A DNA stretch of 64,000 bases, from NCBI RefSeq assembly GCF_004297875.1, contig NZ_SCSK01000005.1, forward strand, positions 1 through 64,000, in the 5' to 3' direction. The notes below the pieces were generated by a model that was not told the origin of the DNA, made no database searches, and was given only the letters and a program-made list of their open reading frames with translations. How positions within the stretch are numbered: the stretch's first letter is position 1; each line of letters starts with the position of its first letter. A program made the translations under genes and the position numbers. Below, one piece after another: positions 16,591 through 25,434 of the stretch. This DNA is from Pandoraea sp. GTDB lineage: Bacteria; Pseudomonadota; Gammaproteobacteria; Burkholderiales; Burkholderiaceae.

Positions 16591-16948
16591 TTTCATACCT
16601 CCGTGAGAATGGACGAGACTCCCGATGGGGCCGCATCCAGTCTGGATGAAAAAGCTTAAAACTGGCTTAAATTTACGCCGCAAGGCAAACGGCTTAGGAC
16701 GAATGGATGAGGTTGGCGGACCGGCTCGCGCCGACGCCCCTGCGGCATCAAACCGCCGAGCATCGCCATCCTGGCCAAACCAAGCGTTGACGACGCACAA
16801 TCGCATGACCGGAAGGGAATTCCCTCATAACAATCCGGCCCACCGCACATAGAATTCAATCCATTGAGAAGCAGCCAGGGCTTGTCGCCTGGCGCGAGTC
16901 ATCCCCGTCGGTCCGTTCGAAGCATCGCAACCAGAGGAGGATCCCGGC
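16591..16948. other. Regulatory region between divergent genes
   Basis: No gene is seen in 358 bases. It holds a 15-bp palindrome CATCCAG-T-CTGGATG (16634-16648), the PmrA-like direct repeats listed separately, and the palindrome GGGAATTCCC (16815-16824) about 125 bases before sorA. Promoters of both divergent genes must lie here, but no strong -35/-10 pair was found. Confidence 0.5.
16655..16671 (-). promoter_or_regulatory. PmrA/OmpR-type double box
   Basis: On the minus strand TTTAAG-CCAGT-TTTAAG, two hexamers spaced by five bases, matching the YTTAAK-N5-YTTAAK pattern of PmrA/BasR boxes. The 11-bp period is typical of OmpR-family response regulators. It lies upstream of the secreted protein gene starting at 16590. 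The binding protein is not encoded in the window. Confidence 0.5.
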
Positions 16949-18223
16949 ATGGCTGAACTCATGACCCGCAGACGATTGCTCGCGCTTCTCGGCAGCGGAG
17001 CTGCCCTCGCGGCAAAACCCTCGCTTGCCGTCGTTTCGACGCAAGCCGAAGCGCCGCTGCAGCCATTTACCGGCCCCGGGCCCAATCCCTACTGGAACGG
17101 CGTCGGGCCCTACGTCACGTATCCTCAGAAATTACCGCTGCAACGGCTCACCGATCGTCCGATTCAGCTCGAGACGCCGCGCCAGTATTTCACCGAAGCG
17201 TTCACCCCGAATGCCGCGTTTTTCGTCCGTTACCACCTTTCGGTGATTCCCAACGAGATCGATCTGGCCGCCTGGCGGCTCAAGCTCGAGGGCAACTTCT
17301 CCAAACCGATGGAGCTGTCGCTGCCGCAGTTGCTGCATGACTTCAAGCCGGTCTCCATCGCGGCGGTCAATCAGTGCTCGGGTAATTCGCGCAGCCGCTT
17401 CCAGCCGCGCGTGGCGGGTGGCCAGTGGGGCAACGGCGCGATGGGTAATGCGATGTGGACCGGCGTTCGCCTGCAGGACATCCTCGAGCGCGCCGGCATC
17501 GGCCGCGGCACCGTGCAGATCCAGTTCGAGGGTCTCGATCACGGCGTCGGACCAGTCGACAAGGGATCGGGAAGATTCATGAAATCGTTTGACGCCACCG
17601 ACGCCATACTCGGCAAGGCCATCGTGGCATTCCTGATGAATGGCGAGCCGCTGCCGATGCTCAACGGCTTTCCGGTGCGGCTGGTCGTGCCCGGGAAATT
17701 CGCCACGTACTGGACCAAGCACCTCACCTTCATTCGCGCCCTGACGCAAACCGACAATAACTTCTGGATGAATCCCGCCTACCGGATTCCGGCTACGCCC
17801 GGCGGCAACGTCACGCCAGAAGCCATGGCCACGGGGAAAATAAAAACCGTTCCGATCGGCACGGTCGACATGCCCGTGCGCTCCTTCATCATCGAGCCCG
17901 ATGGCAGCGCCCCGCTGATACGCAACATGCCGGCGCAAATCCGCGGCATTGCCTTCAGCGGACGCGGGCGCATCACCAAAGTCGAAGTGTCCACCGACGA
18001 CGGCAAGACATGGCAGCATGCGACGCTGGGGCAAGACCACGGTGTTTATGCGTTTCGCACCTACACGTATCTATGGACGCCGAAATCGGCCGGCGCCTTC
18101 ACCCTCGCGGTGCGCGCGACCGATCAAACCGGCAGCGTCCAAACCGACCAGGCGGTGTGGAACCCCGGCGGCTATCTGTGGAATCGAATCGAGCGCCAGG
18201 AAGTCACGGTCCTATCGGCATAA
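16949..18223 (+). CDS. sorA: Sulfite dehydrogenase molybdopterin subunit
   Basis: A 424-residue exported molybdoenzyme of the sulfite oxidase family. A twin-arginine signal (TRRRLLALLGSGAALAA) sends the folded protein to the periplasm. The Mo ligand cysteine lies in AAVNQCSGNSRS, followed by the cofactor region WTGVRLQDIL and the pocket segment FPVRLVVPGKFATYWTKHL. The C-terminal dimerisation domain follows (GRGRITKVEVSTDDGKTW). A monoheme cytochrome c gene begins 14 bases downstream, so the pair resembles SorAB, which oxidises sulfite to sulfate and passes electrons to cytochrome c. Related SoxC and YedY-like enzymes cannot be fully excluded. Confidence 0.85.
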   Translation: MAELMTRRRLLALLGSGAALAAKPSLAVVSTQAEAPLQPFTGPGPNPYWNGVGPYVTYPQKLPLQRLTDRPIQLETPRQYFTEAFTPNAAFFVRYHLSVIPNEIDLAAWRLKLEGNFSKPMELSLPQLLHDFKPVSIAAVNQCSGNSRSRFQPRVAGGQWGNGAMGNAMWTGVRLQDILERAGIGRGTVQIQFEGLDHGVGPVDKGSGRFMKSFDATDAILGKAIVAFLMNGEPLPMLNGFPVRLVVPGKFATYWTKHLTFIRALTQTDNNFWMNPAYRIPATPGGNVTPEAMATGKIKTVPIGTVDMPVRSFIIEPDGSAPLIRNMPAQIRGIAFSGRGRITKVEVSTDDGKTWQHATLGQDHGVYAFRTYTYLWTPKSAGAFTLAVRATDQTGSVQTDQAVWNPGGYLWNRIERQEVTVLSA

Positions 18224-18237
18224 GCGGGAGACAGTCA

Positions 18238-18663
18238 ATGAACATCCGCATACCCAGTTGCCTCGGCGCGATCGGCCTGGCGCTGCTGAGCGCCGGCTTC
18301 CCGGCGCAGGCGCAAACCCGCCCCGGACTGGAATCGGCCGGCGTATATGCCGACGGCACGCTCGGCATGGCGCAGCAGCCGGCACGTGGCGCGGCGCAAA
18401 GCGGCAGTGTGTTTCGCGTTGGCCAGTGGCCCACCTACACCGCCGAGCTCGCCCCTGGAAAAGGACGCGATCTCGTGCTGGCGCACTGCATGATGTGCCA
18501 TTCGGTAACCTACGTCACCATGCAACCGCCTCTGAGCGCCGCGACCTGGAGCGCCGAGGTGCACAAGATGATCACCGCGCTGGGCGCGCCTATCAACCAA
18601 GCCGATGCGCAGGAGATCATCGCGTACCTGCAGGCCCATTACACGCCAGAGACGCGCAAGTAA
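18238..18663 (+). CDS. sorB: Monoheme cytochrome c subunit of sulfite dehydrogenase
   Basis: A 141-residue exported protein with a signal peptide (IGLALLSAGFPAQAQ) and a single c-type heme site, CMMCH, about two thirds along. The conserved VTYVTMQPPLSAATWSAEVHKM and QEIIAYLQAHY segments match small cytochromes that accept electrons from SorA-type sulfite dehydrogenases. A Met in the region after the heme site (MQPP or HKM) is the probable sixth ligand. It sits 14 bases after sorA and follows GGGAGA. It is convergent with the tartrate operon, ending 100 bases from ttuB. Confidence 0.85.
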   Translation: MNIRIPSCLGAIGLALLSAGFPAQAQTRPGLESAGVYADGTLGMAQQPARGAAQSGSVFRVGQWPTYTAELAPGKGRDLVLAHCMMCHSVTYVTMQPPLSAATWSAEVHKMITALGAPINQADAQEIIAYLQAHYTPETRK

Positions 18664-18763
18664 ACGTTGCGCAGCCAAAGGCGGGCGCCTGGGTCAGGCA
18701 ATGAGGGCCAGCCCCGCGCCCGATGTTCGGGGCCAGGTCTTCCCTCCCTGAAATTCGGCGGTC

Positions 18764-20077
18764 TCAGCGCTCCTTGTGTCCAGCCGCGCCCAGCGCGACC
18801 GGAGCGCTTGACCTGCGCGCCAACACCAGCGTCAAAATCGCCGAGATCGCGAGTGTCGCAGCCACCACATACAGCCCCGCCGTGTAGCCGCCGGTCCTTC
18901 CCTTGAGCCAGCCGATCACCGCCGGCCCGACAAAGCCACCGAGGTTGCCAATCGAGTTGATTGAAGCAATACCGGCTGCCGCACCCGCGCCGGACAGAAA
19001 CATGCTGGGCATCGCCCACAGCGGAGCTTTGGCGGCGCTGATACCCCCGTTGACCACGATCAGCGCCAGCACAATCGTAATGGCCGTACCGGCCTGGCCG
19101 GCAAGCACGAAACCAAGGCACGCCAATACGCAAGGAATAACCACGTGCCAGGTCCGCTCCCCGGTGCGGTCGGAGTGCCGTGCCCAGAGAATCATCGCGA
19201 CGATCGCGGCGACACTGGGAATCACATTGATCAAGCCGGTATGCAGCGCGTCGAAGCCGTAGTGGTGGATCATTAGCGGTGCCCATAGGCCGAGCGTGTA
19301 TAGCCCGGCAGAGGTGCCAAAGTAGATCAGCGCCAGAGCCAGCACCCGGAGGTCGCGCAGCGCGCTCATGGCGCTGGCGGTGTGGCCGGCATGCGCCTGA
19401 CGCAGATCCGCTTCCTCTTTCATTTTGGCGATCAGCCAGTCCCGCTCGTCCGCTTCAAGCCAAGTCGCTTGCGCCGGCGTGTCGACCATGCGCTTTAGCA
19501 CTACGAAACCAAGGAGGACGGCCGGCACGGCCTCGAGAATGTAGAGCAGTTGCCAATCGGCAAGCCCGAACATAGGCGGCAACTGCATGATGGCGCCGGA
19601 GATCGGCGAGCCAATGGCAGTCGACAATGGCACCGCGGCCATGAACCATGCAGCGGCTGCCGCCCGTTGCCTGATCGGAAACCACAGGCTCAGATAAAGA
19701 ATGATCCCTGGGAAGAAGCCTGCCTCGGCTGCACCCAGCAGAAAGCGAAGTACATAGAAGCTCGTGGGGCCGGCGGTCAACGCAGAGGCGGCCGATACCA
19801 GCCCCCAGGTGATCATTACCCTGGCGATCCAGATGCGCGCGCCGACACGATGCAAAATCAGATTGGACGGTACTTCAAACAGAAAATAGCCAACGAAGAA
19901 CAGACCGCCACCCAGGCCGAACGCAGCGGGGGAAAGGCCAATTTCCTTGTTCATCGACAGCGCGGCGAAGCCCACGTTGACCCGGTCGAGAAAGCTGACG
20001 AAGTAAAGCAGCATGACGAACGGGATGATGCGCCACATGAGTTTCCGGGATACCCGGGATTCAATATCTGAGTACAC
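18764..20077 (-). CDS. ttuB: Tartrate MFS transporter
   Basis: A 437-residue major facilitator protein of the anion:cation symporter family, which includes tartrate and phthalate permeases. Twelve helices are predicted; the family signature FVSFLDRVNVGFAALSMNKE begins helix 1, and SLWFPIRQRAAAAAWFMAA follows in the usual place. The chosen start is a GTG at 20077, four bases after a strong GGAGGAG; the ATG further upstream has no such site. It is last in the ttuC-ttuD-ttuE-ttuB operon and, by synteny with the Agrobacterium vitis ttu genes, imports tartrate. Confidence 0.82.
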   Translation of the reverse strand: MYSDIESRVSRKLMWRIIPFVMLLYFVSFLDRVNVGFAALSMNKEIGLSPAAFGLGGGLFFVGYFLFEVPSNLILHRVGARIWIARVMITWGLVSAASALTAGPTSFYVLRFLLGAAEAGFFPGIILYLSLWFPIRQRAAAAAWFMAAVPLSTAIGSPISGAIMQLPPMFGLADWQLLYILEAVPAVLLGFVVLKRMVDTPAQATWLEADERDWLIAKMKEEADLRQAHAGHTASAMSALRDLRVLALALIYFGTSAGLYTLGLWAPLMIHHYGFDALHTGLINVIPSVAAIVAMILWARHSDRTGERTWHVVIPCVLACLGFVLAGQAGTAITIVLALIVVNGGISAAKAPLWAMPSMFLSGAGAAAGIASINSIGNLGGFVGPAVIGWLKGRTGGYTAGLYVVAATLAISAILTLVLARRSSAPVALGAAGHKER

Positions 20078-20181
20078 TTGTCTCCTCCATTGGGGTGGTG
20101 TGTTGCTCTGTTGGAATAGTCGTGCGTTGCAAATCAAGCAGCGCCTGCGGATCGCGACGCGGCTCGAACTTCATCGGCGCC

Positions 20182-21600
20182 TCACTCGATTGTGGCGATA
20201 CGGAGCAAATTGGTCGTGCCGGGCGTGCCGAACGGCATACCGGCTGAAATCGCGATGGTTTGGCCTGGCCGCCCAAATCCTTCATTACGCACGGTCTGGC
20301 ATGCGAGATCGCTGATATCGAGCAGATCGACCACTTCCCGGCAGAGCACCGGATGCACGCCCCAGACCAGCGCCAGACGACGAGCGACCGCCACCTGAGG
20401 AGTCATGCCGATAATCGGCGCGCCCGGCCGCTCGCGGGCCATGCGCAACGCTGAATAACCGGAACTCGTGTAAGCCACGGTCGCCGACGCGTTCAGCAGG
20501 TTCGTAACGTGGCGCATCGCAAATCCGACGGCATCGGCGATCTCGGCACGCGGCTGCGAAGGTGAACTTGCCAATGCCTCCCGGTACCACGGGTCGCACT
20601 CCGTGCGCGCGATGATCTGGTCCATCATGTGCACCGCCTGGACCGGATATTTGCCGCTGGCCGATTCGGCAGACAACATCACGGCATCGGCGCCGTCATA
20701 GATCGCGGTGGCCACGTCCGAGGCCTCGGCACGTGTCGGAACCGGTGCCGAGACCATCGACTCAAGCATCTGGGTCGCGACGATCACCGGCTTTCCGGCG
20801 CTGCGGCAGGCGCGCACGATCCGCTTCTGAATCGCCGGCACCCGCTCGGCGGGCATCTCCACGCCAAGATCGCCGCGTGCGACCATGATCGCGTCGGCCG
20901 CCTCGACAATCGCGTCCAACCCGTCGATGGCCGCCGGCTTCTCCAGCTTGGCCAGGATGGCGGCACGGTTGCCCACGATCTCGCGCGCTTCGAAAATATC
21001 TTCGACCCGCTGTACGAACGAAAGCGCGACCCAGTCGATGCCGAGTGAAAGACCGAATTCGAGATCGCGGCGGTCCTTCCCGGTCATCGCCGACAATGGC
21101 AACACCACGTCGGGTACATTGACCCCCTTGCGTTCGGAAAGCGTCCCGCCGACCATCACGGTAGTCTGCGCAAACCCGCCACCACAGCGCTCTACCTTGA
21201 GCTGAATTCGGCCGTCGTCCAGCAGCAGCATCGCGCCTGGGCGCAGTGCCGCGAAAATCTCCGGATGCGGCAACGCCACCCGATGCGCGTCGCCAGCCAC
21301 GTGCGCGTCGAGATCCAGCCGAAACGGCATGCCCTTCTCCAGCACCACCGGCCCGGTTGCAAACGTGCCGATGCGCAGCTTGGGCCCCTGCAGGTCCAGC
21401 AGTACGCCGATCGGCCGGGCTGCGTCGCGCTCCACCGCCCGGATAATCTCGTGGCGTTGCCGGTGATCTTCATGGGTGCCGTGGCTGAAGTTCAGGCGAA
21501 ACACGTCGGCGCCGGCGCGGTAAAGCGCCTCGATGATTTCTCGGCTCGTGCTCGACGGTCCCAGAGTGGCGACGATTTTTGCGTTGCGTGTACGGCCCAT
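20182..21600 (-). CDS. ttuE: Pyruvate kinase of the tartrate operon
   Basis: A 472-residue pyruvate kinase, transferring phosphate from phosphoenolpyruvate to ADP. Visible landmarks are the N-terminal KIVATLGPSS, FRLNFSHG, the metal/substrate segment ILAKLEKPAAIDGLD with its catalytic Lys, MVARGDLGVEMP, and the switch region ATQMLESMVSAPVPTRAEASDVATAIYDGADAVMLSAESA. The C-terminal domain is complete. It lies 19 bases after ttuD and probably serves tartrate catabolism by converting the phosphoenolpyruvate made from glycerate phosphate. The housekeeping isozyme is presumably elsewhere. Confidence 0.92.
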   Translation of the reverse strand: MGRTRNAKIVATLGPSSTSREIIEALYRAGADVFRLNFSHGTHEDHRQRHEIIRAVERDAARPIGVLLDLQGPKLRIGTFATGPVVLEKGMPFRLDLDAHVAGDAHRVALPHPEIFAALRPGAMLLLDDGRIQLKVERCGGGFAQTTVMVGGTLSERKGVNVPDVVLPLSAMTGKDRRDLEFGLSLGIDWVALSFVQRVEDIFEAREIVGNRAAILAKLEKPAAIDGLDAIVEAADAIMVARGDLGVEMPAERVPAIQKRIVRACRSAGKPVIVATQMLESMVSAPVPTRAEASDVATAIYDGADAVMLSAESASGKYPVQAVHMMDQIIARTECDPWYREALASSPSQPRAEIADAVGFAMRHVTNLLNASATVAYTSSGYSALRMARERPGAPIIGMTPQVAVARRLALVWGVHPVLCREVVDLLDISDLACQTVRNEGFGRPGQTIAISAGMPFGTPGTTNLLRIATIE

Positions 21601-21619
21601 GCGAATCCTCTCCTTGCCC

Positions 21620-22897
21620 TCAGGGAAAACGGCGATCGATATAGATCGCCCGAAAGTCGTTTACATTGGTCAGCGTCGGCCCGGTCACGAGAGAGTCGCC
21701 CAGCGCCTGAAAAAAGCCGTGCCCATCGTTGTCTGCAAGACGCTCGCGCGGCGAGATGCCCAGATCGCGGGCGCGTTGCAGCGTGTCGGGTCTGAGCAAG
21801 GCGCCGGCGATATCTTCTTGCCCGTCAACGCCATCCGTATCGCCGGCAAGCGCGAACACGCCTGGGGTTCCATTGAGCGCCACGCCCAGCGACAGGAGGA
21901 ACTCGACGTTGCGGCCGCCCCGCCCCTGACCCTTGACGCTGACTGTCGTCTCGCCACCCGAGAGCAGCACGCATGGTGCGTCGAATGGTTGAGCGCGCAG
22001 AGCCACTTGCCGTGCCACACCGGCCATCACGATGCCCGCCTCGCGAGCCTCGCCCTCGATCGCGTCGCCCAGAATATGGGCGTCGATACCCGCTGCTCGC
22101 GCGCAGCAAGCGGCTGCTTCGAGAGCCATCTGAGGCGTTGCGATGAAACGCGTTTCGATACGCGACATGCGCGCATCGCCCGGTTTAAGCGTTTCGCGCC
22201 CGCCCCGCTCGAGCAAGTCGAGTATCGTCGGCGGCACTGGCACGTCATGGCGACGCAGCACGGCCAGCGCATCGGAGCAGGTGGTGGGGTCAGGCACGGT
22301 CGGGCCCGACGCGACATCGGTTGCTGCATCGGCCGGGACATCGGAGATGATCAGATTCAGCACACGCGCGGGATAACATGCGGCAGCAAGCCGCCCCCCT
22401 TTGATCGCCGATAGGTGGCGCCGCACGCAGTTCATCTCCGAAATCGTTGCCCCGCTCACGAGCAATGCGCGATTTATCTCCTGCTTGAGCGGGAGCGTCA
22501 GCCCATCGGCAGGCAGCGGCAGCAGCGCCGAGCCGCCGCCTGAAATCAGGCAGATCACCAAGTCGTCTTCGGTGAGCCCGGCCACCATCGACATCACGCG
22601 CTGCGCCGCGCGCAAGCCGTTTTCATCAGGTACGGGATGGGCCGCTTCGACGATTTCGATGCGTTCGCACGGCACGCGATATCCGTAGCGCGTAACGACG
22701 AGGCCGCTCAGTTCTCCCGGCCAGCGACTCTCGACCGCCCGCGCCATCGCAGCCGATGCCTTGCCCGCACCGATCACAACGGTTCTGCCGCGCGGCGGCG
22801 CCGGAAGAAAAGCCGGTATCCGCAGTGCGGGCTGCGCGACATCGATCGCAGCTTCGAACATTCGCTTGAGCAGGCGCTCGGCATGATGCCCATCCAT
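21620..22897 (-). CDS. ttuD: Hydroxypyruvate reductase / glycerate kinase
   Basis: A 425-residue protein of the MOFRL/GckA-TtuD family. Members are annotated either as glycerate 2-kinases or as hydroxypyruvate reductases; the kinase activity is better established for the fold. Key segments are VIGAGKASAAMARAVE, the ISGGGSALLPLPADGLTL loop, NCVRRHLSAIKGGRLA with the conserved Lys, and the C-terminal GETTVSVKGQGRGGRNVEFLLS and AGDTDGVDG motifs. The ATG at 22897 matches family starts; reading further upstream adds a basic, non-conserved tail. It is second in the tartrate operon, 194 bases after ttuC. Confidence 0.9.
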   Translation of the reverse strand: MDGHHAERLLKRMFEAAIDVAQPALRIPAFLPAPPRGRTVVIGAGKASAAMARAVESRWPGELSGLVVTRYGYRVPCERIEIVEAAHPVPDENGLRAAQRVMSMVAGLTEDDLVICLISGGGSALLPLPADGLTLPLKQEINRALLVSGATISEMNCVRRHLSAIKGGRLAAACYPARVLNLIISDVPADAATDVASGPTVPDPTTCSDALAVLRRHDVPVPPTILDLLERGGRETLKPGDARMSRIETRFIATPQMALEAAACCARAAGIDAHILGDAIEGEAREAGIVMAGVARQVALRAQPFDAPCVLLSGGETTVSVKGQGRGGRNVEFLLSLGVALNGTPGVFALAGDTDGVDGQEDIAGALLRPDTLQRARDLGISPRERLADNDGHGFFQALGDSLVTGPTLTNVNDFRAIYIDRRFP

Positions 22898-23091
22898 GTC
22901 AGCCCCGGCCCCGGGTGATGCGCGAGTCTGGCATTGTGTTTGCGGCGCGCATGAGATCTCCTGTTGGTCGTTATCGCCCGGACGAACGACACTCGCTGCG
23001 CGTGGCGCAGCCTGGCGGTGGCATTCGTTTGAACCGGCGTGGTGCGCCCGCCGGGGCGCGATGCGCGACTGGCCCGGCGGTTGCCGGCCGC

Positions 23092-24174
23092 TTAGGCGGC
23101 AACGGCTTCCCTTTCCACCAGTTGGCAAATCGCGACGGTAACTTGCTCGGTTGTCGCGGTACCGCCGAGATCGCCCGTGTGCAGGGCCGGATTGGCGGTC
23201 ACGGTTTCAATCGCCCCCATCAGCCGCGCCGCCGTTTCGGCCTCGCCCAAGTGTTCGAGCAACATCACGATCGACCAGAAGGTGCCGATCGGATTGGCCA
23301 GCCCCTTGCCCATGATGTCGAACGCCGATCCGTGGATCGGCTCGAACATCGATGGGTAACGCCCCTCGGGATCGAGGTTGCCGGTCGGTGCGATGCCAAG
23401 GCTGCCGGCAAGCGCGGCGGCCAGATCGCTCAGCACGTCGGCGTGCAAATTGGTAGCGACGATCGTGTCGAGCGAGGCCGGGCGATTTACCATGCGCGCG
23501 GTGGCCGCGTCGACCAGTTCCTTGTCCCACTTGACGTCGGGAAATTCCAACGAAATCTGCCTCGCGATTTCGTCCCACATCACCATCGCATGGCGCTGTG
23601 CATTGCTTTTGGTGATGACGGTGAGTAGCTTGCGTGGCCGCGATTGAGCCAGGCGAAACGCGAAGCGCATGATGCGCTCGACGCCGGCGCGGGTGAGCAC
23701 CGACACGTCCGTGGCGACCTCGAGCGGGTGACCCTGATGCACGCGTCCGCCGACGCCGGCATACTCGCCTTCGGAGTTCTCGCGCACGATCACCCAGTTC
23801 AGATCTTCCGGCTTGCAGCGTTTGAGCGGCGCATCGATACCGGGCAGGATGCGGGTGGGCCGCACGTTCGCATACTGGTCGAACCCCTGGCAAATCTTCA
23901 GGCGCAGGCCCCAAAGCGTGATGTGATCGGGCACGTGCGGGTCGCCGGCCGAACCGAACAATATCGCGTCCTTGTCGCGTAGCGCATCGAGGCCGTCGGC
24001 AGGCATCATCACCCCATGCGCGCGATAGTGGTCGGCGCCCCAGTCGAAATCCTCGAACCCGAAGACGAACCGCCGCGTGGTGCGCGCCAGCGCTTCAAGC
24101 ACTTGCTTGCCCGCAGGAATCACCTCCTTGCCGATGCCGTCACCAGGAATCGTTGCAATGCGATACGTCTTCAT
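23092..24174 (-). CDS. ttuC: Tartrate dehydrogenase/decarboxylase
   Basis: A 360-residue NAD-dependent beta-decarboxylating dehydrogenase of the isocitrate/isopropylmalate dehydrogenase superfamily, in the tartrate dehydrogenase branch. IATIPGDGIGKEV opens the fold; DAILFGSAGDPHVPDHITLWGLRLKICQGFDQYANVRP is characteristic of the tartrate/malate group. The catalytic Tyr and Lys lie in ENSEGEYAGVGG and TVITKSNAQRHAMVMW; metal ligands are in NLHADVLSDLAAAL. It oxidises and/or decarboxylates tartrate (and usually malate) with Mn and K. It is first gene of the operon, divergent from the LysR gene. Confidence 0.92.
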   Translation of the reverse strand: MKTYRIATIPGDGIGKEVIPAGKQVLEALARTTRRFVFGFEDFDWGADHYRAHGVMMPADGLDALRDKDAILFGSAGDPHVPDHITLWGLRLKICQGFDQYANVRPTRILPGIDAPLKRCKPEDLNWVIVRENSEGEYAGVGGRVHQGHPLEVATDVSVLTRAGVERIMRFAFRLAQSRPRKLLTVITKSNAQRHAMVMWDEIARQISLEFPDVKWDKELVDAATARMVNRPASLDTIVATNLHADVLSDLAAALAGSLGIAPTGNLDPEGRYPSMFEPIHGSAFDIMGKGLANPIGTFWSIVMLLEHLGEAETAARLMGAIETVTANPALHTGDLGGTATTEQVTVAICQLVEREAVAA

Positions 24175-24260
24175 GTCTCCGTCCTTGAAAGTGGATAACG
24201 CGATGTGACAGCACTTTACCCAACCCCAGTTTCAAAAACCCGGCGTAGAATCAAAGCATC

Positions 24261-24272
24261 ATTAACTTTAAT
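24261..24272. promoter_or_regulatory. Dyad in ttuC / LysR intergenic region
   Basis: ATTAA-CT-TTAAT, a 12-bp perfect palindrome 15 bases before the LysR gene and in the 112-base divergent control region of the tartrate operon. It is a candidate binding or autoregulation site for the LysR protein; it could also be chance AT-rich promoter sequence. Confidence 0.3.
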
Positions 24273-24286
24273 TCACAAATAAGGCG

Positions 24287-25216
24287 ATGACCGACTCTGT
24301 CCAAGCTGCCGATCTGGGCTTCTTTTCCACGCTGGCCGCGTCAGCCAGCCTCAGCGCCGCCGCCCGTGAAATGGGGCTGACACCAGCGGCCGTCAGCAAA
24401 CGACTCACGCAAATGGAACAACGGGCCGGCGTGCCATTGATCAATCGCACGACACGTCGCATGATGCTCACGCCGGAAGGCGAGGTCTATCTGGAGCACG
24501 CGCGTCGTATCCTCGACGAGCTCGACGCTCTCGGCGAATTGCTTGGGGGTTCGAAGAAGCACCCGACCGGGTTATTGCGCGTCAACGCGACGCTGGGCTT
24601 TGGACGCAGCCACATCGCACCCGCCATCTCGAAATTCGTCGTGCAATACCCCCAGGTCGCTGTGCAGTTGCAACTCTCGGTCACGCCGCCGCCACTGACC
24701 GACGACACCTTCGATGTCTGCATCCGCTTCGGCGAGCCGCCCGACAGCCGTATCATTGCCCGACGGCTCGCACCCAACCGGCGGCTGCTTTGCGCGACGC
24801 CCGCCTACCTTGCGCGGCGCGGCGTGCCCGCCACACCGCGCGATCTGGTCAGGCACAACTGCATCGGCATTCGCCAGGGCGATGAGGCGTATGGCATCTG
24901 GCGGCTCACCAGCGAGCGCGGTGCCGCACGCAAGGTCGAAGCTATCCGCATTAACGGCAACCTGACCACTAACGACGGCGAAATCGCCGTCAAATGGGCC
25001 CTTGACGGACACGGCATACTGATGCGCGCCGAGTGGGACATCCATGAATATCTTGCAGACGGACGTCTTGTCGTCGTGTTGCCCGACTATGAAACACCGG
25101 CAGCGGACATTTACGCGGTCTATGCGCAGCGTCACCAGCTATCGACGCGCATTCGGGCGTTTGTGGATTTCCTGGCGGGAGAATTGGGAAAGTCTCGGGA
25201 GGTTTCGACAGTGTAG
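24287..25216 (+). CDS. ttuA: LysR regulator of tartrate operon
   Basis: A 309-residue LysR-type regulator. The winged helix-turn-helix fills residues 10-65 (FFSTLAASASLSAAAREMGLTPAAVSKRLTQMEQ), followed by the linker helix and a periplasmic-binding-protein-like effector domain (residues about 90-300). It diverges from ttuC with 112 bases between. In Agrobacterium vitis the LysR gene of the ttu cluster is ttuA, so the same role, activation by tartrate or a derivative, is inferred here from synteny. Confidence 0.8.
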   Translation: MTDSVQAADLGFFSTLAASASLSAAAREMGLTPAAVSKRLTQMEQRAGVPLINRTTRRMMLTPEGEVYLEHARRILDELDALGELLGGSKKHPTGLLRVNATLGFGRSHIAPAISKFVVQYPQVAVQLQLSVTPPPLTDDTFDVCIRFGEPPDSRIIARRLAPNRRLLCATPAYLARRGVPATPRDLVRHNCIGIRQGDEAYGIWRLTSERGAARKVEAIRINGNLTTNDGEIAVKWALDGHGILMRAEWDIHEYLADGRLVVVLPDYETPAADIYAVYAQRHQLSTRIRAFVDFLAGELGKSREVSTV

Positions 25217-25434
25217 TAACTGTGCCGGCACCGCGATAATGAGAGACACGGTATTGAGCATCGAAGCATGCAATTCAACACCTCCGATACCAGACTGGTC
25301 AGCTTGCCGGTCCCGGCGAGCCGGCGCGTCCCGATGTGATCGGAGCAGCGTCTTTCGAGCGTTACGCGCACACTCATCCTGCCGCATCATGGACATGTCC
25401 CAAAGGAACTATCGGATGCGGCCGGCGCCGCTTG

